The notes: a model not told the origin generated them from the sequence alone. DNA of 13,195 nucleotides from Planctomycetaceae bacterium (GCA_947464585.1 CANHYS010000014.1:1-13195), one strand, 5' to 3'; counted from the stretch's first letter, positions 1-7,559 are shown. A program made the numbers and translations.

Positions 1-3000
1 CTCTGCGGCGATGCCGACGCGGCCGCGACCGCCCACGCCGCTGGCAGCACGATCTTCGTCCATGAGCCGAGTCGCCGGGGCGGCGATGGCGTCGAACTGG
101 TGATCCCGCGGTGGCGCGGTGCACGGATTGCGGTGCAGCTGTTTGCCGATGGAGATGAACGGACCGCCTCGGCCTTCGAGGCTGCCGTCGCCGATCTCGT
201 GCTGGACACCAAGCAACAGGTGCTCGATCGGGATGGCAACCGGCTGACGCTGAAGGCCGCCCCCGGTGATGGACTGCGTGTGGAATTCCTTGCCACAAAC
301 GCGACGGTCGGCAACGCGACCGCCGGCAACGCCATCGCTGAGTCGTCGCTGTTTCGTCCGGGGGAGATCGTTCGCATGGCGGTCGATCCACTCCTGCCCA
401 GGCGGTCGCCAGGGGCGGGCGCGGTCGAACTGCGGATGCGGCTGAGGGCCGCGGCCGAGTCCGAGCCGCTGGTCGTCCAGTCGTTGCTCCTTGCGGAAGC
501 CGCGGCCACGGCGTCCGAGCCGCGGCTTCAGGCGTATCAGCGAGTGCAGTTCGACGTGCCACTGCCGGCTCGCGAAGGGGCTTATGACATCGAGTTGGAG
601 GCGGTCGAGCGGGGTGGCCTGCGGTGGTCGCGGCCTCTGGCGTCGCGGACGGTGCAGGTGGTGGCGGTTGCCGACGTCGCTGCTGCACCGGCCGCAGAGA
701 ACGGAGATGCCTGGAAGGTGATCCACGAACTCGATCCTGGCAGCCCCCGCCTGCACGAGCGGCTCCGGCGTCTGCCCAGTGTCGGCATGTCGTATGTCCC
801 GATGCCGGCCATGCCGATGCCATCGATGTCGTTGCCAAGCATGAGCATGCCCAACGTGCCCATTCCCAGTGTGCCGATGCCCAACGTGTCGCTCCCCAAC
901 GTGCCGATGCCCAAGCTGCCATCGGTGTCGTCGATGGTGCCCAAGCTGAGCGGCCTGCTGGCGGCTGGCCACTCCACCGTCGAGGTGCATCCGCTCGGGC
1001 CGATGCTGCGGCTGCCGCCGGCGCGATCGCCCGATGAACCGGCCTGGGAGGGGATCGTGATAGCCGGAGCACAGCCCGGGATGCCGCATCTGGTGGAGGT
1101 GGAGTTTCCGCTCGACCAGCGTGCCGTCATCGGCGTGAGCGTGCTGGAAACCGACGCGGCGGGCAGATCGGTCGAGGTCCGCTCCAGCGGCGGATTCGAG
1201 GTCACTCCACCGACGGCCGCCGGTGAGGCATCGGGCGTCGCGGGCAAGGCCGTCGGGCTGGGCCGGCATGGCTTCGTCTTCTGGCCGACCACCCGGCATC
1301 CGCTGCTCCTGATCGCCAATCCATCGCCTCACGGTGCGGCGGTCTTCGGACGGGTGAGGGTGTCGGCAGGGCCGCTGCGGCCGCCGGTCAAGGCTGGGAA
1401 CGCCGCGGCTCGTAGTCTCGCCGCCGTTGCCGACGGTGGCCGGCGAGTGCATGCCTATCTACCGGCTCCCGACTTCTTTCAGTTTGGTGCCTTGGAGCGG
1501 CCGGCCAGCGGCTCGGGTCGGCCCTTTGCCGACTGGAAGACGTTTCTCTCCGGCGGCTCCCATGCGGCTGAATGGTTCTCGGCGCAGGGGGTCGCGGGGG
1601 CGATGGTGGTCGTCTATCGCGACGGCGCCGCAATCTGGCCATCGCGGCTGACTCGGGGCGCTCCGCGTTGGGACAGTGGCGTCACATCCGACGCGGGCCT
1701 CGATCCTGTTCGCAAGGATCTGCTCGGCATGCTCTGCCGCATTCATGCCCGCGAGGGCCTGCGGCTCGTTCCGGCGGTCTCGTTCGATGCCCCGCTGCCA
1801 GCACTCGAGACGATCCTCGCTGGCGGTGGAGCGGAGGCGGCGGGCATCGCCTGCGTGGGCCGTGATGGCAAGCCAAAACAGACCGATGGTGGTCGCGGCT
1901 GCCACTACAACGTGCTCGATCCACGCGTGCAGCAGGCAGTGGAAGATGTCGTGCGGGAACTGGCGGTGCGGATCCGTGGCGCCGAGGCCGTCGATGGCCT
2001 GGCGCTCGTGCTGCCGCATGACGGCTGGATGCATCTGCCGGGGACGGCCTTCGGGCTCGACGACGCAACGTTCTCGCGGTTTCTTGCGGAGATTGGCGGC
2101 CCAAATCAGGCCCCAGAGCCGGCGACGCTCGGCGAACGCTTTGCGCGGCGGGCGGCGCTCGTGGAGGGGCCATTGCGGGAACAGTGGCTCGAGTGGCGGG
2201 CCGGGGAGATGGCCCGCTTCCATTCCCGGCTGGCCGACGTCGTGGCCAAGCATGGCAGGAACGTGAGCCTGCACGTGGTGCCGACGACGCTCTTCGCCGC
2301 GGGGGAATTGGCAGCCCGCTTTCGGCCGTCACTGGCGGCACAGCCGGCCGATGCCGACCTGCTGCGGGAAGTCGGCCTCGATCCGCGGCGGATCACCGAG
2401 GATCGGCGAATCGTGTTCGTCTCGCCGCACGTGCATGCCGCGGCGGATGCGTTGCTCGGCCGCTCCATCGTTGACAACGCGAACCGCTCGCTCGGCCTTG
2501 CCCGCGGGGTGGCCTGTGCCGCCCGCCGGGGGGTGATCACGCTCGAGCAACCGCTCTCGATGCCGATCGATCACGTCGTCCCACATGGGCCCTTCGGGGG
2601 CGCGGCGGCTGCCGTCGAGGCGATGCCGATTCACGCAGTCGCCGAAGGCGCGGCGCGAGGCAGGCCGCTCGCGGAATCGCTCGTGGCGTCGGACCTGGAG
2701 GTGGTCTTCGACATGGGCATTGTGTTCGGCCGCGTCGAGCCCGCGTTTGATCGCTGCCTGCAGGCCTTTGCGGCGATCCCCGGCGGCGGACTCGAGCTGG
2801 CCGAACCGCTGCCCGCGCCGCTGGTGGTTCGCAGCCGGCGCGACCAAGGGCTGACGGTGGTGAGCATCGCCAATGCGGGGCCGGCCGAGTGTCGCGCCGG
2901 GCTGACGCTCGCAGGTTCCCCATCGGCCGTGATCGATGCCGTCGATGGCACGCGGTTGCCGCTCGACCCAGCCGGCGGCGCGGTCGTGCCGCTGCAGGCC

Positions 3001-3912
3001 TGGGAGGTTCGCACGCTGGTGCTCGACGGCGGCGTGGCGGTGCAGGGGGCGCGGGTGGAATATGACGACGGGGTGCGGCGTGCAATCGCAACGCAGTTGA
3101 CCGACCTCGGCCGTCGTCGTGCCGTGCTCGAGACGCCGCGGCCGCTGGATGTGCTCGACAATCCGGGATTCGAACTGGTCGGCGCAGGCGACGCCGCCGC
3201 GGCCGAGCGGGCGGCGGGGGGCGGAGTGGGGGGCTGGGAACTCGTCGAGGCCAGCCGAGGCACGGTCGCATTCGTGGCCGGCGCAAATGGCACCGCCGGC
3301 CGTGCCATCAGCTTCTCGTCAATCAATGGCCTCTCCACCATGCGGAGCAATCCATTTGCGCCGCCGTCCACAGGGAGGGTGAGCGTGGCTGTCTGGCTGC
3401 GGATTCCCGAGGGTGATCCACAGCCGCCCCTGCGACTGGCGCTCGAGGGCGTGCAGGATGGCCGCGAGTATTACCGCTTTGCGCCGGTGGGCGGGCTGGC
3501 CGGCGGCAAGCCGCTCACCAGCGGCTGGTCGCAGTTCGTGCTCCAGGTCGATGATCTGCCAGCCCACGGCCTCGAGTCGTTGCGGGTGCGGTTCGACCTG
3601 CTGGGGCCGGGCAGCGTCGAGATCGATGGCGTGCGGGTGTTCGACCTGGCGTTCGACGAGTCGCAGCGGGTGCAGTTGTCGCGGCGGCTGTCGGTGATGG
3701 AGCAGCGGTTGGCGGAGGGCGATCTTGGCTCGTGCCTGATCGAACTCGATACGTATTGGCCGCGGTTTCTTGCCGCGTTCGTCTCCGACGAGGCCGTGGC
3801 AGCACTGCGTGAAGACAGCCTCCGGGCGCCGGTTGGCCCGGCACAGCCGCCGGTGTCGCCGACAGAACGGTCGGGCAGCATGTTCGACCGCGTCCGCCGC
3901 TGGTGGCAGTAA
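1..3912 (+). CDS. Large multidomain probable extracellular protein, 5'-truncated by the window (possible glycosidase-like barrel plus C-terminal beta-sandwich)
   Basis: The frame is open from the first base to TAA at 3910-3912 (1303 codons). A GTG at 100 is an internal possibility only; the upstream 33 codons are in the same style, so the true start probably lies outside the window. Residues below are counted from base 1. The N-terminal third is beta-rich. Residues 263-307 are nine Met/Pro pentads. Around 500-850 comes a segment with alternating beta strands and helices (GVAGAMVVVYRDGAAIWPSR, then GLRLVPAVSFDAPL, then VDGLALVLPHDGWM) that recalls the family-10-like glycosidase barrels common in planctomycetes; I see no catalytic pair I can defend. 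From about 1053 (DNPGFELVG) to 1200 there is a carbohydrate-binding-like jelly roll ending in IDGVRVFDLAF, followed by a helical tail. The gene converges on the HIT gene with 7 bp between stops. The coding call is firm; the enzymatic guess is weak. Confidence 0.85.
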   Translation, partial: LCGDADAAATAHAAGSTIFVHEPSRRGGDGVELVIPRWRGARIAVQLFADGDERTASAFEAAVADLVLDTKQQVLDRDGNRLTLKAAPGDGLRVEFLATNATVGNATAGNAIAESSLFRPGEIVRMAVDPLLPRRSPGAGAVELRMRLRAAAESEPLVVQSLLLAEAAATASEPRLQAYQRVQFDVPLPAREGAYDIELEAVERGGLRWSRPLASRTVQVVAVADVAAAPAAENGDAWKVIHELDPGSPRLHERLRRLPSVGMSYVPMPAMPMPSMSLPSMSMPNVPIPSVPMPNVSLPNVPMPKLPSVSSMVPKLSGLLAAGHSTVEVHPLGPMLRLPPARSPDEPAWEGIVIAGAQPGMPHLVEVEFPLDQRAVIGVSVLETDAAGRSVEVRSSGGFEVTPPTAAGEASGVAGKAVGLGRHGFVFWPTTRHPLLLIANPSPHGAAVFGRVRVSAGPLRPPVKAGNAAARSLAAVADGGRRVHAYLPAPDFFQFGALERPASGSGRPFADWKTFLSGGSHAAEWFSAQGVAGAMVVVYRDGAAIWPSRLTRGAPRWDSGVTSDAGLDPVRKDLLGMLCRIHAREGLRLVPAVSFDAPLPALETILAGGGAEAAGIACVGRDGKPKQTDGGRGCHYNVLDPRVQQAVEDVVRELAVRIRGAEAVDGLALVLPHDGWMHLPGTAFGLDDATFSRFLAEIGGPNQAPEPATLGERFARRAALVEGPLREQWLEWRAGEMARFHSRLADVVAKHGRNVSLHVVPTTLFAAGELAARFRPSLAAQPADADLLREVGLDPRRITEDRRIVFVSPHVHAAADALLGRSIVDNANRSLGLARGVACAARRGVITLEQPLSMPIDHVVPHGPFGGAAAAVEAMPIHAVAEGAARGRPLAESLVASDLEVVFDMGIVFGRVEPAFDRCLQAFAAIPGGGLELAEPLPAPLVVRSRRDQGLTVVSIANAGPAECRAGLTLAGSPSAVIDAVDGTRLPLDPAGGAVVPLQAWEVRTLVLDGGVAVQGARVEYDDGVRRAIATQLTDLGRRRAVLETPRPLDVLDNPGFELVGAGDAAAAERAAGGGVGGWELVEASRGTVAFVAGANGTAGRAISFSSINGLSTMRSNPFAPPSTGRVSVAVWLRIPEGDPQPPLRLALEGVQDGREYYRFAPVGGLAGGKPLTSGWSQFVLQVDDLPAHGLESLRVRFDLLGPGSVEIDGVRVFDLAFDESQRVQLSRRLSVMEQRLAEGDLGSCLIELDTYWPRFLAAFVSDEAVAALREDSLRAPVGPAQPPVSPTERSGSMFDRVRRWWQ
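787..921 (+). repeat. Met/Pro pentapeptide repeat, nine units of 15 bp
   Basis: Nine consecutive five-residue units follow the pattern x-(V/M)-(P/S)-(M/L/I)-P or its register shift, for example MPNVP, IPSVP, MPNVS, LPNVP, MPKLP. The period is 15 bp, with recurring words such as CCCAACGTG. It sits between two beta-rich segments and probably forms an extended proline-rich linker. Such a repeat can expand or contract by slippage. Confidence 0.8.
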
Positions 3913-3919
3913 GAGAAGG

Positions 3920-4270
3920 TCAACCCGGGGGCCAGCCGAGGGAACGGCCGCCCAGCAGGTGCACGTGCAGATGATGCACCGTCTGTCCGCCGTCGCGGCC
4001 GCAGTTCACCACGAGTCGGTAGCCGTCGTCGAGCCCCAGCTTTCGTGCCAGGGACGATGCCACAGACACCAGGTGGCCGAGCAACGGCGTATCAGCGTCG
4101 GTCACCTCGACCAGCGAGGGAATCGGCTGCTTCGGAATCACGAGCAGGTGGACGGGGGCCTGCGGTGCCACGTCGTGAAAGGCGAGGCAGAGGTCGTCTT
4201 CGTGCTCGATGCGGGCCGGGATCTCGCGGCGGATGATCCGGCTGAAAATGGTCTCAGCCGGCGCTGCCAT
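3920..4270 (-). CDS. hinT: Histidine triad (HIT) hydrolase, HINT branch
   Basis: This 116-residue protein is full length for the HINT branch of the HIT superfamily, cytosolic purine nucleoside phosphoramidate/AMP-lysine hydrolases. It starts with the typical TIFSRIIRREIPA segment. The active-site motif H100-L-H102-V-H104-L-L is intact, with H102 the expected nucleophile. The C-terminus GGRSLGWPPG is the HINT signature. ATG at 4270 is supported by GGAGG at 4277-4281 with a 6-nt spacer; longer versions reading to 4669 only translate the neighbour's antisense frame. The start lies inside the end of the upstream hypothetical gene (17-bp overlap), so the two are probably co-transcribed and may be translationally coupled. 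The symbol is by family, not proven orthology. Confidence 0.95.
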   Translation of the reverse strand: MAAPAETIFSRIIRREIPARIEHEDDLCLAFHDVAPQAPVHLLVIPKQPIPSLVEVTDADTPLLGHLVSVASSLARKLGLDDGYRLVVNCGRDGGQTVHHLHVHLLGGRSLGWPPG

Positions 4271-4607
4271 CGATCGCCTCCGGGGGAGTGGCGCCGGCGA
4301 TCGCCTCAGCCTGGCGGGCGGCGGCCGTCTTGCGGATTCGCTTCCGTGGGGCCTTCGGCACAGCCCATTCCTTGGTGAGGTCTTCGAACACCTCAGGCGA
4401 CTCGTAGCGGACGACGTTGCGGCCCTCGGGCATCGGGCCGACGAGCGATCGGAAGATCGGGGCGCCGCGAAGGTCGAGGTCGGTGCTGCAGTCGTCCGTG
4501 CCCACCTGGAGATGGGTCCTGAGAATCTGCTCCGGCGAGTCGAAGTCGCGGATGATGAGTTCGCCGTCCGTGCCACGGGTGACGATCCGCCATGTGTCTT
4601 TAGCCAT
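4254..4607 (-). CDS. Hypothetical 117-residue protein co-transcribed with the HIT gene
   Basis: I do not recognise the family. The first 80 residues are mixed alpha/beta (TWRIVTRGTDGELIIRDFDSPEQILRT), rich in acidic residues. A basic, alanine-rich tail follows from about residue 85 (PRKRIRKTAAARQAEAIAGA). There is no signal peptide, membrane segment or cysteine pair (single Cys40), so it is probably cytosolic. ATG at 4607 is preferred over the upstream in-frame ATG at 4754 because AGGAG lies at 4618-4622 with a 10-nt spacer and the extra N-terminus is low-complexity. Its 3' end overlaps the HIT start by 17 bp. The function is unknown; only the operon link to a nucleotide-handling enzyme can be stated. 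Confidence 0.8.
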   Translation of the reverse strand: MAKDTWRIVTRGTDGELIIRDFDSPEQILRTHLQVGTDDCSTDLDLRGAPIFRSLVGPMPEGRNVVRYESPEVFEDLTKEWAVPKAPRKRIRKTAAARQAEAIAGATPPEAIDGSAG

Positions 4608-4849
4608 TGTCGATGCGCTCCTGACGGGGGCGAACGGCCGGCCAAGGCGTTCGGCAGCCCACGTGTCATGAGGGGAAATCGGCATTCGTTGGCAGAGGCT
4701 CAAGGAAGGGCGGGGGAAGCGGTCGTGGCCGTCACGGAGGTGCCTTGTCGGCACGCCGTGCCTTTTCGGCAGAAGCGTTGCAGGCGGCCCTCCGTTCGAG
4801 ACGTGGGAGTGGCCGGCGTGGCTGTCGGCCGCACAAATCGCTGCCGAAC

Positions 4850-4878
4850 TTGAGCGCCGCAGGAGTGCGGCCTACATT
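4850..4878 (+). promoter_or_regulatory. Candidate sigma70-type promoter for tRNA-Ser
   Basis: TTGAGC (4850-4855) and TACATT (4873-4878) each match the sigma70 consensus at four of six positions and are exactly 17 bp apart. The -10 box ends 13 bp before the tRNA, which would give a very short leader. A small perfect hairpin, GCCGCA/TGCGGC with loop GGAG (4856-4871), fills most of the spacer and may be coincidental. The rest of 4608-4849 holds nothing I can name. Confidence 0.4.
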
Positions 4879-4891
4879 ACAGATGCAATTC

Positions 4892-4974
4892 GGAGGGTAA
4901 GCGAATTGGCCAGCGGTCTGACTCGAAATCAGATGCCCAGAAATGGGTTGTGGGTTCGAATCCCATGCCCTCCG
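4892..4974 (+). tRNA. tRNA-Ser(CGA)
   Basis: Acceptor arm GGAGGGT (4892-4898) pairs with GCCCTCC (4967-4973), with G at 4974 as the serine-type discriminator; CCA is not encoded. The anticodon stem TCTGA/TCAGA (4917-4921/4929-4933) closes a 7-nt loop with anticodon CGA at 4924-4926. The class II variable arm is GCCCA-GAAA-TGGGT (4935-4948). The T arm GTGGG/CCCAT encloses the loop TTCGAAT. The D arm is atypical: only two clean pairs can be drawn and position 8 is A rather than U in the standard numbering. The 3' half overlaps the antisense end of the integrase gene, marking this as an integration target. Confidence 0.88.
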
Positions 4975-4976
4975 CC
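4929..4976 (+). other. Putative attachment site (attL) in the 3' half of tRNA-Ser
   Basis: A tyrosine recombinase gene starts at the far side and runs straight into the tRNA 3' half in antisense, the usual arrangement for an element integrated at a tRNA 3' end. The exact core cannot be fixed, because no second copy of the tRNA 3' end (for example TTCGAATCCCATGCCCTCC) is visible up to 13195; the opposite junction is presumably outside the window. Confidence 0.5.
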
Positions 4977-6272
4977 TTTAGGTTTCGCAGGGTTTTGCAC
5001 CGAGCCGCACGCGTCGGAAGAACGTGCTGTTTTCTGGTCCTGACAGGCACCGGTCTTCCACTCGGTGCTATTCGGTGCAGGTAGGTGCTGCGCCGGATTC
5101 TGCGCCGCTTTGGGCCCCGCCTCTGGCCCCCGCTCGGCAACGGCCCTGGCGATCGACGCCTGCGTCACCTGGAGATAATGCTTCTGCGCGATCGCGAGGC
5201 TGTTGCCGATCCAAGTGCAGACGTCATGCGGCGAATGCTCAGCCATCAACTCCGTCTCCCGTGAGCTGCGTAGGTTGTGGAATAGCTTCGGCCAAGGCTT
5301 CATTACTGCCCGTTCAATGACCTTTAGGAACGGTTTCCGCAGGTTGCAGTTTCGAAACCCCGCCTTGCCCTGGGAACTGCGACGCAGGGGCTCAGAGACG
5401 ACATGCACGGCCCCGACGGGGGCGGCATCAAACGCTCGCTCTAAATGCGGTCGGAGAAGCCCAAAGAGGGGAACCACCCGCGAGTCCTTGCCGGGGTGAT
5501 GTTCCGTCTTTGGGGAGCGGACGGTCATATGCCCATGGGTCGGATCCCAATTGATGTCTGCCCATCTCAGTGACAACACTTCGCTCGGGCAACGCATCCC
5601 GCCGTACCGACAGAGGGCGATGATGATCCGCCAGTCTTCGTCGGCGCAGGCGTCGATCAGTCGCTCCGTGTCTTCCTGGGTGAGGAAATAATCCTTCTTT
5701 GGTAGCAACACCTTAATTCGTACATCGGCGAAGGGATTGCTCTGGATCAGCCGGTGCTTCACCGCATGCCGCAGCACCTGGCTCCCGAATTCCAGCCTGT
5801 TTTTGATGGTTGAAGTGGCGAGGCCATCACCGATCAGCTTCTGCTTAAACGCTTCGACGTCGCCTTCCGTAATATCAGGCAGGGCACGGTCGGGGCCGAA
5901 AAAAGCCACCAAGGCGTCGCCTTTCTGTTTGTAGATTTCTTTGGTGACGGCCTTCACGTCGTTTCTGCCGTCCACGTAGCGACGAATGAATGCTGCGAGC
6001 GTAGCCGTCTCTTTTTGGGTCCGGTGGGCAATCAGTCCGCATTTGGCCAGCTTGCCGGCGAGATCTTCGTCCAGTTCGCTCACCCACTTCGTCAGATCGG
6101 CATCCATCGGCACATTGAGCCGTAAGCACTCCAACAGCTGCTCCACGCGGCGGGCGAAGTTCTCTGCCGTGCGCTTGCTGACTTTGCCCAGCCGAATTGA
6201 TGGGCGACGGCCATCGGGGTGTACGAACTGGACGCGGCGGCGTCCGTTACTGTCGTTGGAAACGCTAGCCAT
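4929..6272 (-). CDS. Tyrosine recombinase / phage-type integrase
   Basis: This 447-residue protein should catalyse site-specific integration and excision of the element. An N-terminal basic and SAM-like DNA-binding part occupies about 1-180 and the catalytic domain about 195-375. The active residues are all visible: R227 (GGMRCPSEVLSLRW), K255 (SPKTEHH), H332 and R335 (FHNLRSS), W354 in the second His/Trp box (CTWIGNS) and nucleophile Y366 (QKHYLQV). The WIGNS...KHYLQV form is the style usual in planctomycete integrases. After about residue 380 the tail is low complexity, and the last 14-15 residues (GIRTHNPFLGI end) are simply the antisense of the tRNA, so the C-terminus may differ before integration. 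The start ATG at 6272 follows the XRE gene by 3 bp, indicating an operon. Confidence 0.95.
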   Translation of the reverse strand: MASVSNDSNGRRRVQFVHPDGRRPSIRLGKVSKRTAENFARRVEQLLECLRLNVPMDADLTKWVSELDEDLAGKLAKCGLIAHRTQKETATLAAFIRRYVDGRNDVKAVTKEIYKQKGDALVAFFGPDRALPDITEGDVEAFKQKLIGDGLATSTIKNRLEFGSQVLRHAVKHRLIQSNPFADVRIKVLLPKKDYFLTQEDTERLIDACADEDWRIIIALCRYGGMRCPSEVLSLRWADINWDPTHGHMTVRSPKTEHHPGKDSRVVPLFGLLRPHLERAFDAAPVGAVHVVSEPLRRSSQGKAGFRNCNLRKPFLKVIERAVMKPWPKLFHNLRSSRETELMAEHSPHDVCTWIGNSLAIAQKHYLQVTQASIARAVAERGPEAGPKAAQNPAQHLPAPNSTEWKTGACQDQKTARSSDACGSVQNPAKPKGGGHGIRTHNPFLGI

Positions 6273-6275
6273 GGC

Positions 6276-6509
6276 TCAAGACTCCTTCTTGGTTGGTCGT
6301 TTACGAGGCTTCAATTCCAGATCTAGCAGGCTGACAAGTACATCGATGGCCTTCAAAGACAGTCCGCGTTTACCGCTGCAGAACAATGACAAGACGCTCT
6401 GACTGACGCCAGTTTCTTTGGCGATTCGATAGCGGGACAACGCGCATTGCTGTACGGCTTGCCGCAGTTGATCGCTTAATGTCGGCGGTGTTTGGCGAGT
6501 CATCGACAC
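6276..6509 (-). CDS. XRE-type helix-turn-helix regulator of the integration module
   Basis: The product is 77 residues. Residues about 12-67 form a Cro/CI-type HTH: LRQAVQQCALSRYRIAKETGVSQSVLSLFCSGKRGLSLKAIDVLVSLLDLEL, with the recognition helix in GVSQSVLSLFCSG. A lysine/arginine-rich tail follows. It ends 3 bp before the integrase start and is therefore the first gene of a two-gene operon. A GTG start at 6509 is preferred because GGAG lies 6 nt upstream; an ATG two codons later (6503) would be 12 nt from the same site. A near-perfect palindrome just upstream (6523-6538) suggests autoregulation. The role as repressor of integrase expression is inferred from context. Confidence 0.88.
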   Translation of the reverse strand: MSMTRQTPPTLSDQLRQAVQQCALSRYRIAKETGVSQSVLSLFCSGKRGLSLKAIDVLVSLLDLELKPRKRPTKKES

Positions 6510-6522
6510 ATTCTACTCCAGA

Positions 6523-6538
6523 TGCATTGCGCAGTGCA
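6523..6538. promoter_or_regulatory. 16-bp palindromic candidate operator of the XRE-integrase operon
   Basis: TGCATTGCGCAGTGCA is an inverted repeat with seven of eight symmetric pairs matching. It lies 14 bp upstream of the GTG start of the XRE gene. On the minus strand it is immediately downstream of TATGCT (6545-6540), a four-of-six match to a -10 box; no good -35 box is seen. The position between -10 and start codon is classic for a self-repressing Cro/CI-like protein. Confidence 0.5.
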
Positions 6539-6651
6539 AAGCATAGGGCTGTCTCATTTGTTACGTGCCGCAGCGGGAACGATGACAGAAGCCTTAAGGA
6601 CCGCGTTCAGCTAGCCTCAGGCGGCGCAACAGAGCGGCCAACAGTGGGTGT

Positions 6652-6918
6652 TTAAGACCCGCTCGGCCGGTGCGGTGTTAGAGGCTTCATGTCCTGGCCA
6701 GCCACTCTGCGCCTATCCTCAGGGCTGGGATTCGCCGCGGACGCAAGCCAATTTCGCAGTGATTCCGTCGGATAAAGAACCGTTTTTCGGCTTCCTGAAC
6801 CTATGCGAAGACATGGTATTTCGCCGGCCTTTGTCAACGTAAACAAGTGCCGCTCGGAGATGCTCAGGGCCTGAGCTGCCTCCTTTGGGCGCAGCGCGAG
6901 GGGATTGTCGGAGGTCAT
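6652..6918 (-). CDS. Small MerR/excisionase-type helix-turn-helix protein
   Basis: The product is 88 residues. Residues about 7-60 (LALRPKEAAQALSISERHLFTLTKAGEIPCLRIGSGSRKTVLYPTESLRNWLAS) are the winged HTH common to excisionases and MerR-like DNA-binding proteins: a KEAAQ helix, SISERHLF recognition helix, a basic wing and a closing helix beginning TESLRNWL. ATG at 6918 is supported by AAAGGA at 6925-6930 with a 6-nt spacer; the longer reading to 7134 adds low-quality sequence. It points the same way as the XRE-integrase operon but is separated from it by about 140 bp without a gene, so it probably has its own promoter. The likely job is recombination directionality factor or regulator of the element. 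Confidence 0.85.
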   Translation of the reverse strand: MTSDNPLALRPKEAAQALSISERHLFTLTKAGEIPCLRIGSGSRKTVLYPTESLRNWLASAANPSPEDRRRVAGQDMKPLTPHRPSGS

Positions 6919-6980
6919 ACAGCGTCCTTTCTCTGGTTGCGTGATGCACCATGGACCGCTGAGTACGCCATTCCCTCCCC

Positions 6981-7002
6981 GGTGGCACGTAAGTGTGCCG
7001 CC
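6981..7002. repeat. Stem-loop, 8-bp stem
   Basis: GGTGGCAC (6981-6988) pairs with GTGCCGCC (6995-7002) with one T-G pair and a 6-nt loop. It lies about 60 bp upstream of the HTH gene start. Further on, CTCCTCCG (7072-7079) pairs with CGGAGGGG (7090-7097), and ACAAG/CTTGT (7131-7135/7142-7146) form another hairpin. No T run follows any of them. Confidence 0.6.
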
Positions 7003-7352
7003 TGAGGCGAGCCTGCGCGCACTGGCGATCCGCGGATGCGGAAACGATCGAACACCAGTAACTGCGCGGGGCTCCTCCGAGGGAATCACCGGAGGGGCTC
7101 CGGCTCTTCCAGCTCCGCCGAGCGTAGTGTACAAGTGTGATCTTGTGCGTCAAGCGAGAATTTTGGCGAACAGACGCGGCAATAACGATGGAAAAAGCTG
7201 TCACAAAAAAATTGTGCGAGGTCCCGCGACGATGCGGGGCAATAACCCTTGGAGGGTCAACGCTCTCCGAGGCTCTGTTGCCAAACGGCGCGGCGAAAGC
7301 TGCCAAGGTGATACCAGCCGTAGGGGGCCATTAAGGCTGCCCACGTGGAATC

Positions 7353-7379
7353 AGCCGATACCCAACGGCTTATTTGGGT
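7353..7379 (+). other. Compact H-type pseudoknot candidate
   Basis: AGCCG (7353-7357) pairs with CGGCT (7366-7370), and ACCCAA (7360-7365) inside that loop pairs with TTGGGT (7374-7379). All 11 pairs are Watson-Crick. The loops are 2, 0 and 3 nt, the geometry known for stable H-type pseudoknots. GGCTG at 7335-7339 could compete for the first stem (pairing 7352-7356), which would allow a conformational switch. Confidence 0.5.
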
Positions 7380-7522
7380 CTGCGGACTAAGCCCGGCACG
7401 CTGTCGACTCCAGCCGGGAAGGAAAGGCACTTGGTGCCCATCCGCACGGGGTGTGGAGGAAGGCAGGAAACCCCGCGAACAAAATCATCCTGTCCGCTAT
7501 GCCGGCTCCGACGCACTGCCTG

Positions 7523-7559
7523 GCATATGCGATTCCCCTTCGCCGGGGAGTCGCTATGC
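7523..7559. repeat. Long hairpin, 15 bp with one bulge
   Basis: The arm 7523-7538 pairs with 7545-7559: GCATA, one bulged T at 7528, then GCGATTCCCC against GGGGAGTCGC and TATGC. There is one G-T pair and a 6-nt loop. It is followed by CACCCTCCTCC rather than a T run, so it does not look like an intrinsic terminator. Confidence 0.65.

Noticed and set aside
582..3371. Long antisense frames within the first gene (for example 582-1319 and 2631-3371)
   Set aside because: Typical shadow frames of a high-GC gene; composition is Arg/Pro/Ser/Thr-biased and the plus frame is clearly the coding one.
4877..5140. Minus-strand frame ending GFEPTTHFWASDFESDRWPIRLPSELHL
   Set aside because: This is the well-known antisense translation of a tRNA-Ser gene and overlaps the integrase in another frame.
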